A stretch of DNA of 14,493 nt from a bacterium. GTDB lineage: Bacteria; UBP15; UBA6099; JAJRTR01. The notes below the pieces were generated by a model, which worked only from the letters and a program-made list of their open reading frames with translations, was not told the origin of the DNA and did no database searches. Position 1 is the first letter of the stretch; each line of letters begins with the position of its first letter. Below, piece after piece: positions 1 to 6,500 of this stretch. The stretch covers positions 1 to 14,493 of the forward strand of contig JAJRTR010000094.1 in assembly GCA_024278215.1 (NCBI GenBank). Reading direction: 5' to 3'. A program made the position numbers and the translations under genes.

Positions 1-1
1 A

Positions 2-796
2 AAACTACAGTGGCACCCGGAATCGCTCATGGTGCCCGCTTTCATGACCCTTATGAAAACATTGACGGAAGTGCAGGTGCCGCTGTGCGTGCTGAAAGAC
101 GACGAACCGGACGAATCGGCAATGCGCGACTGCAAAGTCATTATTGTGCCATGGCCACACGGAAGAACCGGCTCTCAGGACAAAGAAACCGCGTCGAAAA
201 AAGCGCTTATCGCCGCGCAGCAGAACGGCACACAGCTTGTTTTCATCGACAGTGTGCCCGTCTGGGCCGCCTCCGAATCGTCATACACGCTGTCGCAGGA
301 CCTGTTCACGGTGCCGATGCTGCCGTACACAAGGCTGCTCAACTCCGGCGCCGGGCGATGGTTCGCCGGAAAACTTTACAAAGGTATAAACGATCAATAC
401 GGCGGATTCCCGCTTGGCCGCCGCGCCGGTATCCTTCCCGTGATTCTGTCTCGTATCCCCGAAATGCACTATCGGTATCAACCGCCGAAACAATGGGAGC
501 AGATCCGCGAAACAATCGTCGAAGCCCTGGGAAAAAACTCCGGCGGACTCACAATCGAAGCGCCGCCCTACATCCACATTTATGAATGGAAAAAGCCTCC
601 GCACGCGATATTTCACGTCGTCAATGTACTGCCCGGCTTTCCAGGCCCCGACTTCGCCAACCTGAAATTCGACACCCCGGCGAACGCCCGGATAATAAAT
701 CCCGCGAACAATAAAATCGTTTACGTGTCCGGCGAAAACACAATCTCCGTCAAGCCTGAACCTTATATAGTCGTGGAAGTCAAGGACAGGTATTAA
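2..796 (+). CDS. C-terminal part of a large glycoside-hydrolase-like protein (5' end outside window)
   Basis: The reading frame is open from the first bases of the window, so this is the 3' part of a longer gene and the first visible Met (base 29) is probably internal. About 264 residues are visible. The first ~60 alternate hydrophobic strands with helices (CKVIIVPWP, then GTQLVFIDS about 25 residues later), which resembles the class-I glutaminase-like fold that follows the barrel in GH42-type and related glycosidases. The last ~75 residues (IHIYEW, IFHVVNV, KIVYVSG, YIVVEV) look like a terminal beta-sandwich of the kind that ends such enzymes. No catalytic residues are visible because the N-terminal domain is missing. 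The substrate cannot be told. The gene faces the radical SAM gene tail to tail with an 86-base gap. The family call is an inference from fold-like patterns only; the reading frame itself is secure. Confidence 0.6.
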   Translation, partial: KLQWHPESLMVPAFMTLMKTLTEVQVPLCVLKDDEPDESAMRDCKVIIVPWPHGRTGSQDKETASKKALIAAQQNGTQLVFIDSVPVWAASESSYTLSQDLFTVPMLPYTRLLNSGAGRWFAGKLYKGINDQYGGFPLGRRAGILPVILSRIPEMHYRYQPPKQWEQIRETIVEALGKNSGGLTIEAPPYIHIYEWKKPPHAIFHVVNVLPGFPGPDFANLKFDTPANARIINPANNKIVYVSGENTISVKPEPYIVVEVKDRY

Positions 797-825
797 CAGC
801 AAAGGTGTACACAGACGTTCACCAA

Positions 826-844
826 CATGAGACTTCGGCTCATG
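826..844. terminator. UUCG-capped hairpin between convergent genes
   Basis: CATGAG pairs with CTCATG and the stem is closed by a C(TTCG)G tetraloop, with one bulged A on the 5' arm. It lies in the 86-base gap between two converging genes (stop codons at 796 and 883). A UUCG cap is typical of stable bacterial RNA hairpins. There is no T-run on either side, so termination is only a suggestion. Confidence 0.35.
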
Positions 845-882
845 CACAGAATCCATAGCTTTCCGGCTTACAGTATGCTCCT

Positions 883-1932
883 TCACATAATACCGTGCAG
901 GGCTTCCTGAATGAAATCTTCGACGGTGAACCCGCCGCCGCGCGCTCCGATCTCTTCGTTGATGCGGTCGAGCACATGTTGCGCTCTGTCGCGTGCCGCC
1001 GGGTTTTCGAGGTCTGCTACGCGCCGCAACATCCCCAGCCGCGCCCCGACCTGGAACAATTGCTTTTCTTCGTCCGGCAGCGCCAGAAACCGGTCGATCA
1101 CATCGAGCATATTTTGTTTGTCTTCAGGCAGTTTGCCTTCTACCTCCTGAAGCAGGTTCAACATGTGGTCGCTGACGATATGGCTTGTTATGCCGTCTAG
1201 CGTCCGGATGAAAAGGCGAAGTTCCGCGACAGTTTCAAAATCACTGAGCGGCTGGAATTCGCCGCGCGTCATCTTATCGTGCAGCGGTGTGTCCGGCCGC
1301 ACGCTGGTCGAGCGTATGCGGATGTAGTCCGGGTTGATCCTGTTGAGAACGCGCGCGGTTTCGACGGCATGCCCTTCAGTCATTGCCCTGCCGCCGAGGC
1401 CCGGCATGACGTATTCGCTGAGCGAAAGGCCCGCCTCTTTCACTTTCCGCCCCGCCTCGATCTGTTGCTCGGGAGTGACGCCTTTGCGCACATAATCGAG
1501 CAGCGGGCCGTAGCCGGTTTCGAGTCCGACATGCACCCGCGACAGCCCGGCGTCCTTCAGTCGGCGCAGTTCGGCCACTGTTTTTTTCGCAAGTGTCGGG
1601 TTGCGCCCGTAAGTGGTTATCCGATCGATATTCGGAAACTTCTGTTTCAGATAGGTGATTATCTCGACGAGATCATCTGTTTTCACGATCATCGCGTTGG
1701 CATCCTGGAGAAACGCGCGGCTGACGGAAGCGGCGCGCGCGCCGTAGAAGTCGGCGGCTTTGTCGATGTCGCCCAGAACTTCCTCGACGGATTTCTTTTC
1801 AAACTTCGCGCCTTTGTACACCATGTAGAACTCGCATTTATTCCACGGACAATTTCGGTTCACTCTTATCAGCAGGCTGCCCGCTTCGCTCGGCGGCCTG
1901 ATCGGGCCGATGTCGTAAGCATCTACAAACAT
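883..1932 (-). CDS. Radical SAM protein with an altered cluster motif (C-x4-C-x2-Y)
   Basis: A protein of about 349 residues with a radical SAM (SPASM-less, Elp3/HemN-like) TIM-barrel pattern. The motif region reads NRNCPWNKCEFYMVYKG. It is followed by a GxE-type segment (HVGLETG) and barrel strands such as YVMPGLGG and DYIRIRSTS. Related proteins carry C-x4-C-x2-C followed by xVYKG or xMYK, so the third cluster cysteine is replaced by Tyr (codon TAC at 1825-1827). I chose the ATG at 1930-1932 because GAGGAG (1941-1946) lies 8 bases upstream. The ATG six bases earlier would leave only 2 bases of spacing, and the farther one at 1974 has no ribosome site. The C-terminal ~100 residues are helical and contain no extra Cys cluster. 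The substrate is unknown. It is transcribed away from the SCP2-like gene. Without the third Cys, normal [4Fe-4S] binding is doubtful; the enzyme may be inactive, use another ligand, or carry a base error. Confidence 0.85.
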   Translation of the reverse strand: MFVDAYDIGPIRPPSEAGSLLIRVNRNCPWNKCEFYMVYKGAKFEKKSVEEVLGDIDKAADFYGARAASVSRAFLQDANAMIVKTDDLVEIITYLKQKFPNIDRITTYGRNPTLAKKTVAELRRLKDAGLSRVHVGLETGYGPLLDYVRKGVTPEQQIEAGRKVKEAGLSLSEYVMPGLGGRAMTEGHAVETARVLNRINPDYIRIRSTSVRPDTPLHDKMTRGEFQPLSDFETVAELRLFIRTLDGITSHIVSDHMLNLLQEVEGKLPEDKQNMLDVIDRFLALPDEEKQLFQVGARLGMLRRVADLENPAARDRAQHVLDRINEEIGARGGGFTVEDFIQEALHGIM

Positions 1933-1996
1933 AATCATTACTCCTCGATCTTTCGCGGCGTCTGAATCACGCAACCTTTTATGCCGTGCCGCATCC

Positions 1997-2010
1997 TGCT
2001 ATATTATAAT
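1997..2010 (+). promoter_or_regulatory. Promoter with extended and symmetric -10 (bidirectional candidate)
   Basis: The sequence TGCTATATTATAAT offers an extended -10 (TG-n-TATATT) and a perfect TATAAT (2005-2010) ahead of the SCP2-like gene. The octamer ATTATAAT at 2003-2010 is self-complementary, so the same bases also read TATAAT on the minus strand, about 64 bases (predicted start site) upstream of the radical SAM start. No clear -35 box is seen in either direction. Confidence 0.5.
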
Positions 2011-2083
2011 GCGTGTTGCGCGAAGCGTCGGTTTTGCAGCGGGAACGCGCAATTGCGAAGATACGGGAATGGGAGATGTGATA

Positions 2084-2578
2084 ATGACGATATTGTATAT
2101 TGCGGTGGCGATTGTTGCAGTTGCGGCGACAGTGTTCCTGTTGAGAAAAAACGCGGCGAACAAACCGTTGCCACCCTTCGAGGGCGAAGTGAAGCCGGAA
2201 GAGATCGTGGTGATGGGCGAGGGTTCCGAGGCCAACGGGCTCTGCATGATATTCGGCAATATGTTCACGCAGACATTGAAGAATAAGCCTTATAAATTCG
2301 ATAAGGTGCGCGGCATGAACACGAGCATCAGCATCGAAGATATAAAAACGAACACGGCAGCCGTCACAATGGTTTTCAAGGACGACAGGATCACGCTGCT
2401 CGGCGGCGTGGTCGGCAAACCGAAGATTTACATAGGCACGGACCCGCAGACGCTCATGTCCCTTTCGAGTATGGAGAAAAAAGAAATCCTTAAAAAAGTA
2501 TTAAGCAGGGAACTCAAACTCAGGGGCCTCATCGCCAACTTCGACGACTTCAAGAAATTCAGTTCGCTGATGGGGTGA
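2084..2578 (+). CDS. Membrane-anchored SCP2-like lipid-binding domain protein
   Basis: A protein of 164 residues. It begins with one hydrophobic segment (ILYIAVAIVAVAATVFLL) ending in RK, which fits a signal anchor with the rest outside or in the periplasm. The soluble part ends with a pattern seen in SCP2 sterol-carrier folds: a strand pair (AAVTMVFKDDRITLLGG), a strand with PKIYIGTD followed by a helix, and a closing LKLRGLIANFDDFKKFSSLM segment that mirrors the usual LKIKGD...LxxLL ending. SCP2 domains bind lipids or acyl chains in a hydrophobic tunnel. I chose the ATG at 2084 because GGGAG (2071-2075) is 8 bases upstream. The ATG at 2009 overlaps the -10 box and cannot be the start. The gene converges on the PLP enzyme with a 15-base gap. 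The SCP2 assignment is from fold pattern only and is moderate; a plain hypothetical membrane protein is the alternative. Confidence 0.6.
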   Translation: MTILYIAVAIVAVAATVFLLRKNAANKPLPPFEGEVKPEEIVVMGEGSEANGLCMIFGNMFTQTLKNKPYKFDKVRGMNTSISIEDIKTNTAAVTMVFKDDRITLLGGVVGKPKIYIGTDPQTLMSLSSMEKKEILKKVLSRELKLRGLIANFDDFKKFSSLMG

Positions 2579-2593
2579 TAACAGACCACGCGG

Positions 2594-3784
2594 CTACTTC
2601 AACTTCACCGTTGCAAGCGCCTGTTCGAGATCGGCGATAATATCGTCCGCGTCCTCGACTCCTACAGCCAGTCTGCAAAGCGTGTCCCTTACGCCAAGCG
2701 CGTAGCGCTGTTTCCGCGTCATATCATAATATGTGATGGTCGCCGGGTGGCTGATCAGGCTTTCCGTACCGCCGAGACTCGGCCCCATCAGTATGAGCTT
2801 CAGGTTGCGCAGGAATGTTTGTGTGTTCCTTAAATTACCCTTGAGCTCGAACGCGAAGCAGCCGCTGAGGCCGTCCATCTGCTCTTTTGCGATCTTGTAG
2901 CTCGGGTGATCCGGAAGTCCCGGATGCCATACTTTGTCGATTTTCGGATGTTTTACAAGCCATTTCGCGATCTTTAGAGCGCTGTCGTTCTGGTGTCTGA
3001 TCCGCAGGGCGAAGGTTTTTAGTCCACGGATTATGAGATAAGCGGCGTGCGGGTCGATATTGCCGCCGAGAGTTTTCAGGAAAGCTTTTATTTTAGCGAT
3101 ATTTTCCGCCGAACCAAGCACCACTCCGCCGAGCACGTCGTTGTGCCCTGCGAGATATTTTGTCGCGCTGTGAATTACGAGGTCGACGCCAAATTCGAGC
3201 GGCCTCTGGTTATACGGAGTCGCGAACGTGCTGTCGATTATCACGGGGATACCGGCTTTCTTCGCGGCTTTAACAAGCTTTTTCAGATCGACGACGAACA
3301 TGTAAGGGTTGGTAGGCGATTCGGTGAATATCAGCGCTGTCTCGGGGCGTATCGCCGCCGTTATCTCGTCGGCGGTCGGCGCGACCATCGTGCTTTCGAT
3401 ACCAAAACGCTTGAGGTCGTCCTTGATGAATTGCAGTGTTTTTTTGTAAACATCGCTCGTAAAAACGACATGATCGCCGGTCTTGAGGAAGCACAGGAGC
3501 GTGGTCGTGATGGCGTTCATGCCCGACGCGAAAAGCAGCGCGGCTTCCGCGCCGTCGAGTGCCGCGAGTTTCTTTTCGGCAACATCGACCGTCGGGTTGC
3601 CGTACCTGAGATATTCGTACCTGTATTTTTTTCCGCTCGTGTAATCTTTTATATCCTTCGCGTCGTGGAAAACATAAGTCGATGTCTGCACGATCGGGGT
3701 TGTCACACTGTCGGCATATTTCTTTCGCGCTTCGCCCGCGTGAACAGCCAGTGTCGAAAATCCGGGTTTCTTATTTTTTTTCAT
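2594..3784 (-). CDS. metB: Cystathionine gamma-synthase-type PLP enzyme
   Basis: A protein of 396 residues, full length for the Cys/Met metabolism PLP family (fold type I). It makes cystathionine from an activated homoserine and cysteine, or acts as a related lyase or sulfhydrylase. Visible hallmarks are RYGNPT (60-65, phosphate and substrate binding), ASGMNA (86-91), the PLP-ring aspartate in DSTFATP (D184), and the Schiff-base lysine in SATKYLAGHNDVLGG (K209). GTESLISHP and the terminal RLAVGVEDADDIIADLEQAL complete the pattern. The AGHNDVLGG segment is of the gamma-synthase kind, but synthase, gamma-lyase and O-acylhomoserine sulfhydrylase cannot be separated by eye, so the symbol is tentative. 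The ribosome site AGGCGG lies 7 bases before the ATG. The gene is divergent from the SepCysS unit across a 219-base gap, which places two sulfur amino-acid PLP enzymes back to back. Confidence 0.9.
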   Translation of the reverse strand: MKKNKKPGFSTLAVHAGEARKKYADSVTTPIVQTSTYVFHDAKDIKDYTSGKKYRYEYLRYGNPTVDVAEKKLAALDGAEAALLFASGMNAITTTLLCFLKTGDHVVFTSDVYKKTLQFIKDDLKRFGIESTMVAPTADEITAAIRPETALIFTESPTNPYMFVVDLKKLVKAAKKAGIPVIIDSTFATPYNQRPLEFGVDLVIHSATKYLAGHNDVLGGVVLGSAENIAKIKAFLKTLGGNIDPHAAYLIIRGLKTFALRIRHQNDSALKIAKWLVKHPKIDKVWHPGLPDHPSYKIAKEQMDGLSGCFAFELKGNLRNTQTFLRNLKLILMGPSLGGTESLISHPATITYYDMTRKQRYALGVRDTLCRLAVGVEDADDIIADLEQALATVKLK

Positions 3785-3839
3785 TTAACGTCCGCCTTTC
3801 ACAGCTTTACGCAGTTTTGAAATGTGTCCTTTTCAACAC

Positions 3840-3847
3840 ATTATAAT
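3840..3847 (-). promoter_or_regulatory. -10 box (TATAAT, minus strand) for the cystathionine gamma-synthase gene
   Basis: ATTATAAT at 3840-3847 reads TATAAT on the minus strand (3845 to 3840). The predicted start site is about 48 bases upstream of the PLP enzyme's ATG. The octamer is self-complementary, so it also offers a plus-strand TATAAT at 3842-3847. No good -35 is seen, and there is no riboswitch-like structure in the short leader. Confidence 0.45.
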
Positions 3848-3965
3848 ATGCCAGTGTTCCATATATAACGAAATTACTCAAGTATACAGGACAACTAAAT
3901 TAAGTGTAACTTACGGGCTTCCAAAATTCAATTGGCTGCAATAGCACGACACCGGCTGAATCTGT

Positions 3966-3974
3966 TGTTATAAT
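3966..3974 (+). promoter_or_regulatory. Extended -10 promoter for the SepCysS unit
   Basis: TGTTATAAT is a perfect extended -10 (TG-n-TATAAT). Transcription would start near 3981, giving a leader of about 22 bases before the ATG at 4004 that contains AGGGAAGG. No -35 is evident at the normal distance, as is common for extended -10 promoters. The short leader leaves no room for a T-box or riboswitch. Confidence 0.55.
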
Positions 3975-4003
3975 GTATCCCAGAAAAAACAGGGAAGGTA
4001 GAT

Positions 4004-4201
4004 ATGGACGGAAATATCAAGAACAGGAACAACAGGCGGGTCGAGCTTACTTTCAGCGTGCTCGACGCAATGGAAGAGTTGCGGGATGTGTGGCGAAGCA
4101 CGGCACCGCTCATGGAACTGGACGCCGCGGCGCTGGCGAAAGTGGAGAAGCAGATCGGAAAAGCCCGCAAGGCGCTTGACGGATTGGAGAAAACGCTTTG
4201 A
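4004..4201 (+). CDS. 65-residue helical protein coupled to SepCysS
   Basis: A small protein with a strong ribosome site (AGGGAAGG at 3991-3998, 5 bases before ATG) placed directly after an extended -10 promoter, so translation is well supported. Residues ~12-36 and ~40-65 look like two amphipathic helices rich in Leu, Ala, Glu and Lys (LDAMEELRDVW and VEKQIGKARKALDGLEKTL), suggesting a helical hairpin or coiled coil. There are no Cys residues and no signal or membrane segment. Its stop codon overlaps the TTG start of SepCysS (TTGA), and the SepCysS ribosome site lies inside its last codons, so the two are translationally coupled. I recognise no family. In methanogens a helical adaptor (SepCysE) joins SepRS to SepCysS. 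A similar scaffold role, or a split-off N-terminal extension of SepCysS, is possible here, but this is inference from position and helical character only. Confidence 0.75.
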   Translation: MDGNIKNRNNRRVELTFSVLDAMEELRDVWRSTAPLMELDAAALAKVEKQIGKARKALDGLEKTL

Positions 4202-5316
4202 TTCAGGACAGGTACAGGGAAGAGCTAACGATAAATCTGAACCCGTTGCAGTCGGCGGGCAGGACAAACGCCGAAGTGCGCAAGGCAGTTATGCGCTATG
4301 TCGACGGCTACTCGGTGTGCGATGCCTGCAACGGTGTGCTGCACGCCATCGAGAAGCCGGATATATGTAATCTTGTCAAAGATTTATGCGAATTTCTGAA
4401 CGTCGACGACGCGAAAACGACCGCCGGCGCGCGTGAGGCGAAGTTCGCCGTGATGCACTCCGAGTGCAAGCCCGGCGACACGATAGTTGTCGACTCGAAC
4501 GCCCACTATACAACATTCGTCGCCGCGGCGAGAGCAAAATTGCCGGTCGTGGAAGTGCCGGCGACAGAGGCTCCGGAACATTTGATCAAACCCGAAGCTT
4601 ATGCTCAAACTATAGATGAAGTGAAAAAGGAAAACGGGAAACCGCCCGCTCTGGCGCTTCTTACACATGTAGACGGCGAATACGGCAACCTGACCGATGC
4701 CGCGGCCATCGCGACCGTATGCCACGACGCGGGAGTGCCCCTGCTGCTCAATACGGCCTACACGACAGGCCGCATGACGGTGGACGCGCGCGAGCTGGGC
4801 GTGGATTTCGTCGCCTGCTCGTGCCACAAAAGCTGGGGCGCGTGCGGCCCTATCGGTGTGCTGGGTGCTGTGGGCGAGAAAGCCGAACACCTGTTCCGCG
4901 TCCACGAACGTTTCCCTAAAAAAAACACCGAACTGCTCGGCTGCACAGCGCGCGGCTCGAACATTATGAGCCTCATGGCCGCCCTGCCCTACGTGCGCGA
5001 ACGTGTAAAAAAATGGGATGCCGAACTCGCCAATGCGCGCTGGTTCGCTGAAAAAATGGAATCGCTCGGGGGCATAAAACTGCTCGGCGACAATCCGACG
5101 AATCACGATCTGATGCGGTTCGAAACCCCGAAGTTCTTTGAGATAGGACAGAAGAACAGGAAGCGAGGCTACTTTCTGCACAAGGAACTGACAAAACGCG
5201 GCATCTCCGGCCTGAAGCCCGGCCAGACAAAGTGGTTCAAAGTCAGCACTTATGGGCTCTCGAAATCGCAACTTGAATACGTCGCCGACGCCTTCGCCAA
5301 AATCGCTGACATGTGA
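4198..5316 (+). CDS. pscS: O-phosphoseryl-tRNA(Cys):Cys-tRNA synthase (SepCysS)
   Basis: A protein of 372 residues, the usual length. It is a PLP enzyme that converts phosphoserine carried on tRNA-Cys to cysteine using a sulfur donor. Hallmarks in order: INLNPLQSAG, GYSVCDAC (C41, C44), TTAGAREAKFAVMH, DSNAHYTT, ALLTHVDGEYGNL, CHKSWGACGPIG (PLP lysine K211), ELLGCTARG (C249), NPTNHDLMRFETP and KPGQTKWFKVSTYGLS. The three cysteines match the spacing of the persulfide/catalytic cysteines known in archaeal enzymes (39/42/247 in Archaeoglobus, 64/67/272 in Methanocaldococcus): 3 and 205 residues apart. The start is TTG overlapping the upstream TGA, with GGAG (4186-4189) 8 bases ahead; no in-frame ATG lies before residue 32, which is past the conserved N-terminal motif. 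SepCysS is mainly archaeal and rare in bacteria. No SepRS gene is in the window, so how the phosphoseryl-tRNA is made here is unknown. Confidence 0.95.
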   Translation: MIQDRYREELTINLNPLQSAGRTNAEVRKAVMRYVDGYSVCDACNGVLHAIEKPDICNLVKDLCEFLNVDDAKTTAGAREAKFAVMHSECKPGDTIVVDSNAHYTTFVAAARAKLPVVEVPATEAPEHLIKPEAYAQTIDEVKKENGKPPALALLTHVDGEYGNLTDAAAIATVCHDAGVPLLLNTAYTTGRMTVDARELGVDFVACSCHKSWGACGPIGVLGAVGEKAEHLFRVHERFPKKNTELLGCTARGSNIMSLMAALPYVRERVKKWDAELANARWFAEKMESLGGIKLLGDNPTNHDLMRFETPKFFEIGQKNRKRGYFLHKELTKRGISGLKPGQTKWFKVSTYGLSKSQLEYVADAFAKIADM

Positions 5317-5404
5317 TCCGGGGCACTTACGGTGATTCGGAGTTATGGATGGCAGGAACGAGGGGATATTCCCATCGGCCCGCACGGAAATGTCACTTAT
5401 TCGG

Positions 5405-5429
5405 CGTTCCGGGGCTCCGCCCCGGAACG
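5405..5429. terminator. Strong GC-rich hairpin between convergent genes
   Basis: A perfect 11-base-pair stem (arms CGTTCCGGGGC and GCCCCGGAACG) with a TCC loop lies in the 182-base gap between SepCysS (+) and the SDR gene (-). Neither side has a T-run, so it is not a textbook intrinsic terminator. It could block transcription from both sides, stabilise 3' ends, or be a dispersed palindromic repeat. The rest of 5317-5498 shows no gene. Confidence 0.5.
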
Positions 5430-5498
5430 ATGAAAAACCGGTGTGGACGAGTGTGAGTGCTATGACTGTGGGAACGAGGAAACTTTATCGTCCGAGAG

Positions 5499-6488
5499 TC
5501 ATATATTGTATTCCGATTTGAACCAGTCGATGTACTCGTGGAGCCCCTGTGGAAATCTATATGTCGGTTCGTAGCCGAGAAGTTTTTTCGCGCGGCTCAC
5601 GTCGAATGAAAGCGAGTTGCCGACGCATGCGACACCCATCTTTGTGAGTACGGGGCCTTTCTCCGAACCGATAGCCCGGAAAAATTTTTCGGAAACACTG
5701 CCAACAGCTTTAGCGACAACATAAGGAATGCTCATGAACGGTTTTTTAATTGAGAGCTCGTCGCAGAGGGTTTCGACGACCTCGCGCACGGTAGTGTCGC
5801 TGTCGTCGGTGGCGATGAATGCTTTGCCGACGGCTTCCCCGCACTCTGCGGCGCGGACAATAATGTCGCATACGTTTTTCACGTGCGCGAGACCGGCTAT
5901 GTGATTACCACCGTTTACATAGATGAACATCCGGGATTTACACATAAAAATCATTTTAGTCATGAAGGCCCGGTCGCGCGGTCCCCACACCATGCACGGT
6001 CTGATAGTCGACGCCTGGATGCGTCCCTCGGCGTGCGCCTGCCACACGAGCTTTTCCGCTTCCATCTTCGTGTCGCTGTAGAGGATGCCCGTCTTCACAT
6101 AAGGGAGTTCTTCCGTATCTTTGTCGAAACCCTCGTAGCCGTGAACCGATGTGGAACTGACATCGATGAACCGCTCGACCCTGTTCGCCGCCGCCGCTTC
6201 TATCGCGTTTTCCATTCCTTTTACATTGATGTCGTAGAAGTCCTGCGGCCTACCCCATTCACCCACGAGTGCGGCAACGTGAAAAATCGCTTCGACTCCT
6301 TTTGTCGCTTTCTTCATGGAATCCACGTCTCGAACGTCGCCGGTTATATATTCAAGGTCGAGATTCTCGATGTCTTTCTTATTGCTCGTCTCGCGCACCA
6401 GCGCACGAACTTCCCAGTCATTCTCCAGCAGCATCTCCGCAAGATGCGACCCTATAAACCCTGTCGGTCCCGTAACAAGTGCTTTCAT
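5499..6488 (-). CDS. NAD(P)-dependent epimerase/dehydratase (extended SDR)
   Basis: A protein of 329 residues with a complete extended short-chain dehydrogenase/reductase pattern: nucleotide-binding TGPTGFIG (6-13), GDVRD after the third strand, HVAALVG, active-site Ser in VSSTSVHG (around 111-114), and the YxxxK pair Y137 and K141 (YSDTK). TIRPCMVWGPRD and the substrate-domain HVKNVCDIIVRAAE follow. The nearest relatives are probably sterol-dehydrogenase/dihydroflavonol-reductase-like or sugar-nucleotide epimerases; the substrate cannot be decided by eye. Ribosome site GAGG lies 5 bases before the ATG. It is the second gene of a minus-strand pair, 12 bases after the regulatory-domain gene. 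The family call is secure, the reaction is not. Confidence 0.9.
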   Translation of the reverse strand: MKALVTGPTGFIGSHLAEMLLENDWEVRALVRETSNKKDIENLDLEYITGDVRDVDSMKKATKGVEAIFHVAALVGEWGRPQDFYDINVKGMENAIEAAAANRVERFIDVSSTSVHGYEGFDKDTEELPYVKTGILYSDTKMEAEKLVWQAHAEGRIQASTIRPCMVWGPRDRAFMTKMIFMCKSRMFIYVNGGNHIAGLAHVKNVCDIIVRAAECGEAVGKAFIATDDSDTTVREVVETLCDELSIKKPFMSIPYVVAKAVGSVSEKFFRAIGSEKGPVLTKMGVACVGNSLSFDVSRAKKLLGYEPTYRFPQGLHEYIDWFKSEYNI

Positions 6489-6500
6489 TTCGACCTCACC

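Noticed and set aside
281-886. Minus-strand open frame opposite the partial glycosidase-like gene
   Set aside because: It could have been the next gene in the radical SAM operon, but it lies antisense to a frame with clear strand-helix pattern and has no family resemblance or ribosome site.
3785-4003. Possible T-box or SAM/cysteine riboswitch between the two sulfur genes
   Set aside because: Predicted leaders are only about 48 and 22 bases long, with no T-box sequence and no terminator/antiterminator pair.
4384-5385. Long open frame (333 codons) on the minus strand opposite SepCysS
   Set aside because: It is the antisense shadow of a gene with full family conservation, has no ribosome site and shows no recognisable domain; high-GC codon bias leaves such frames open.
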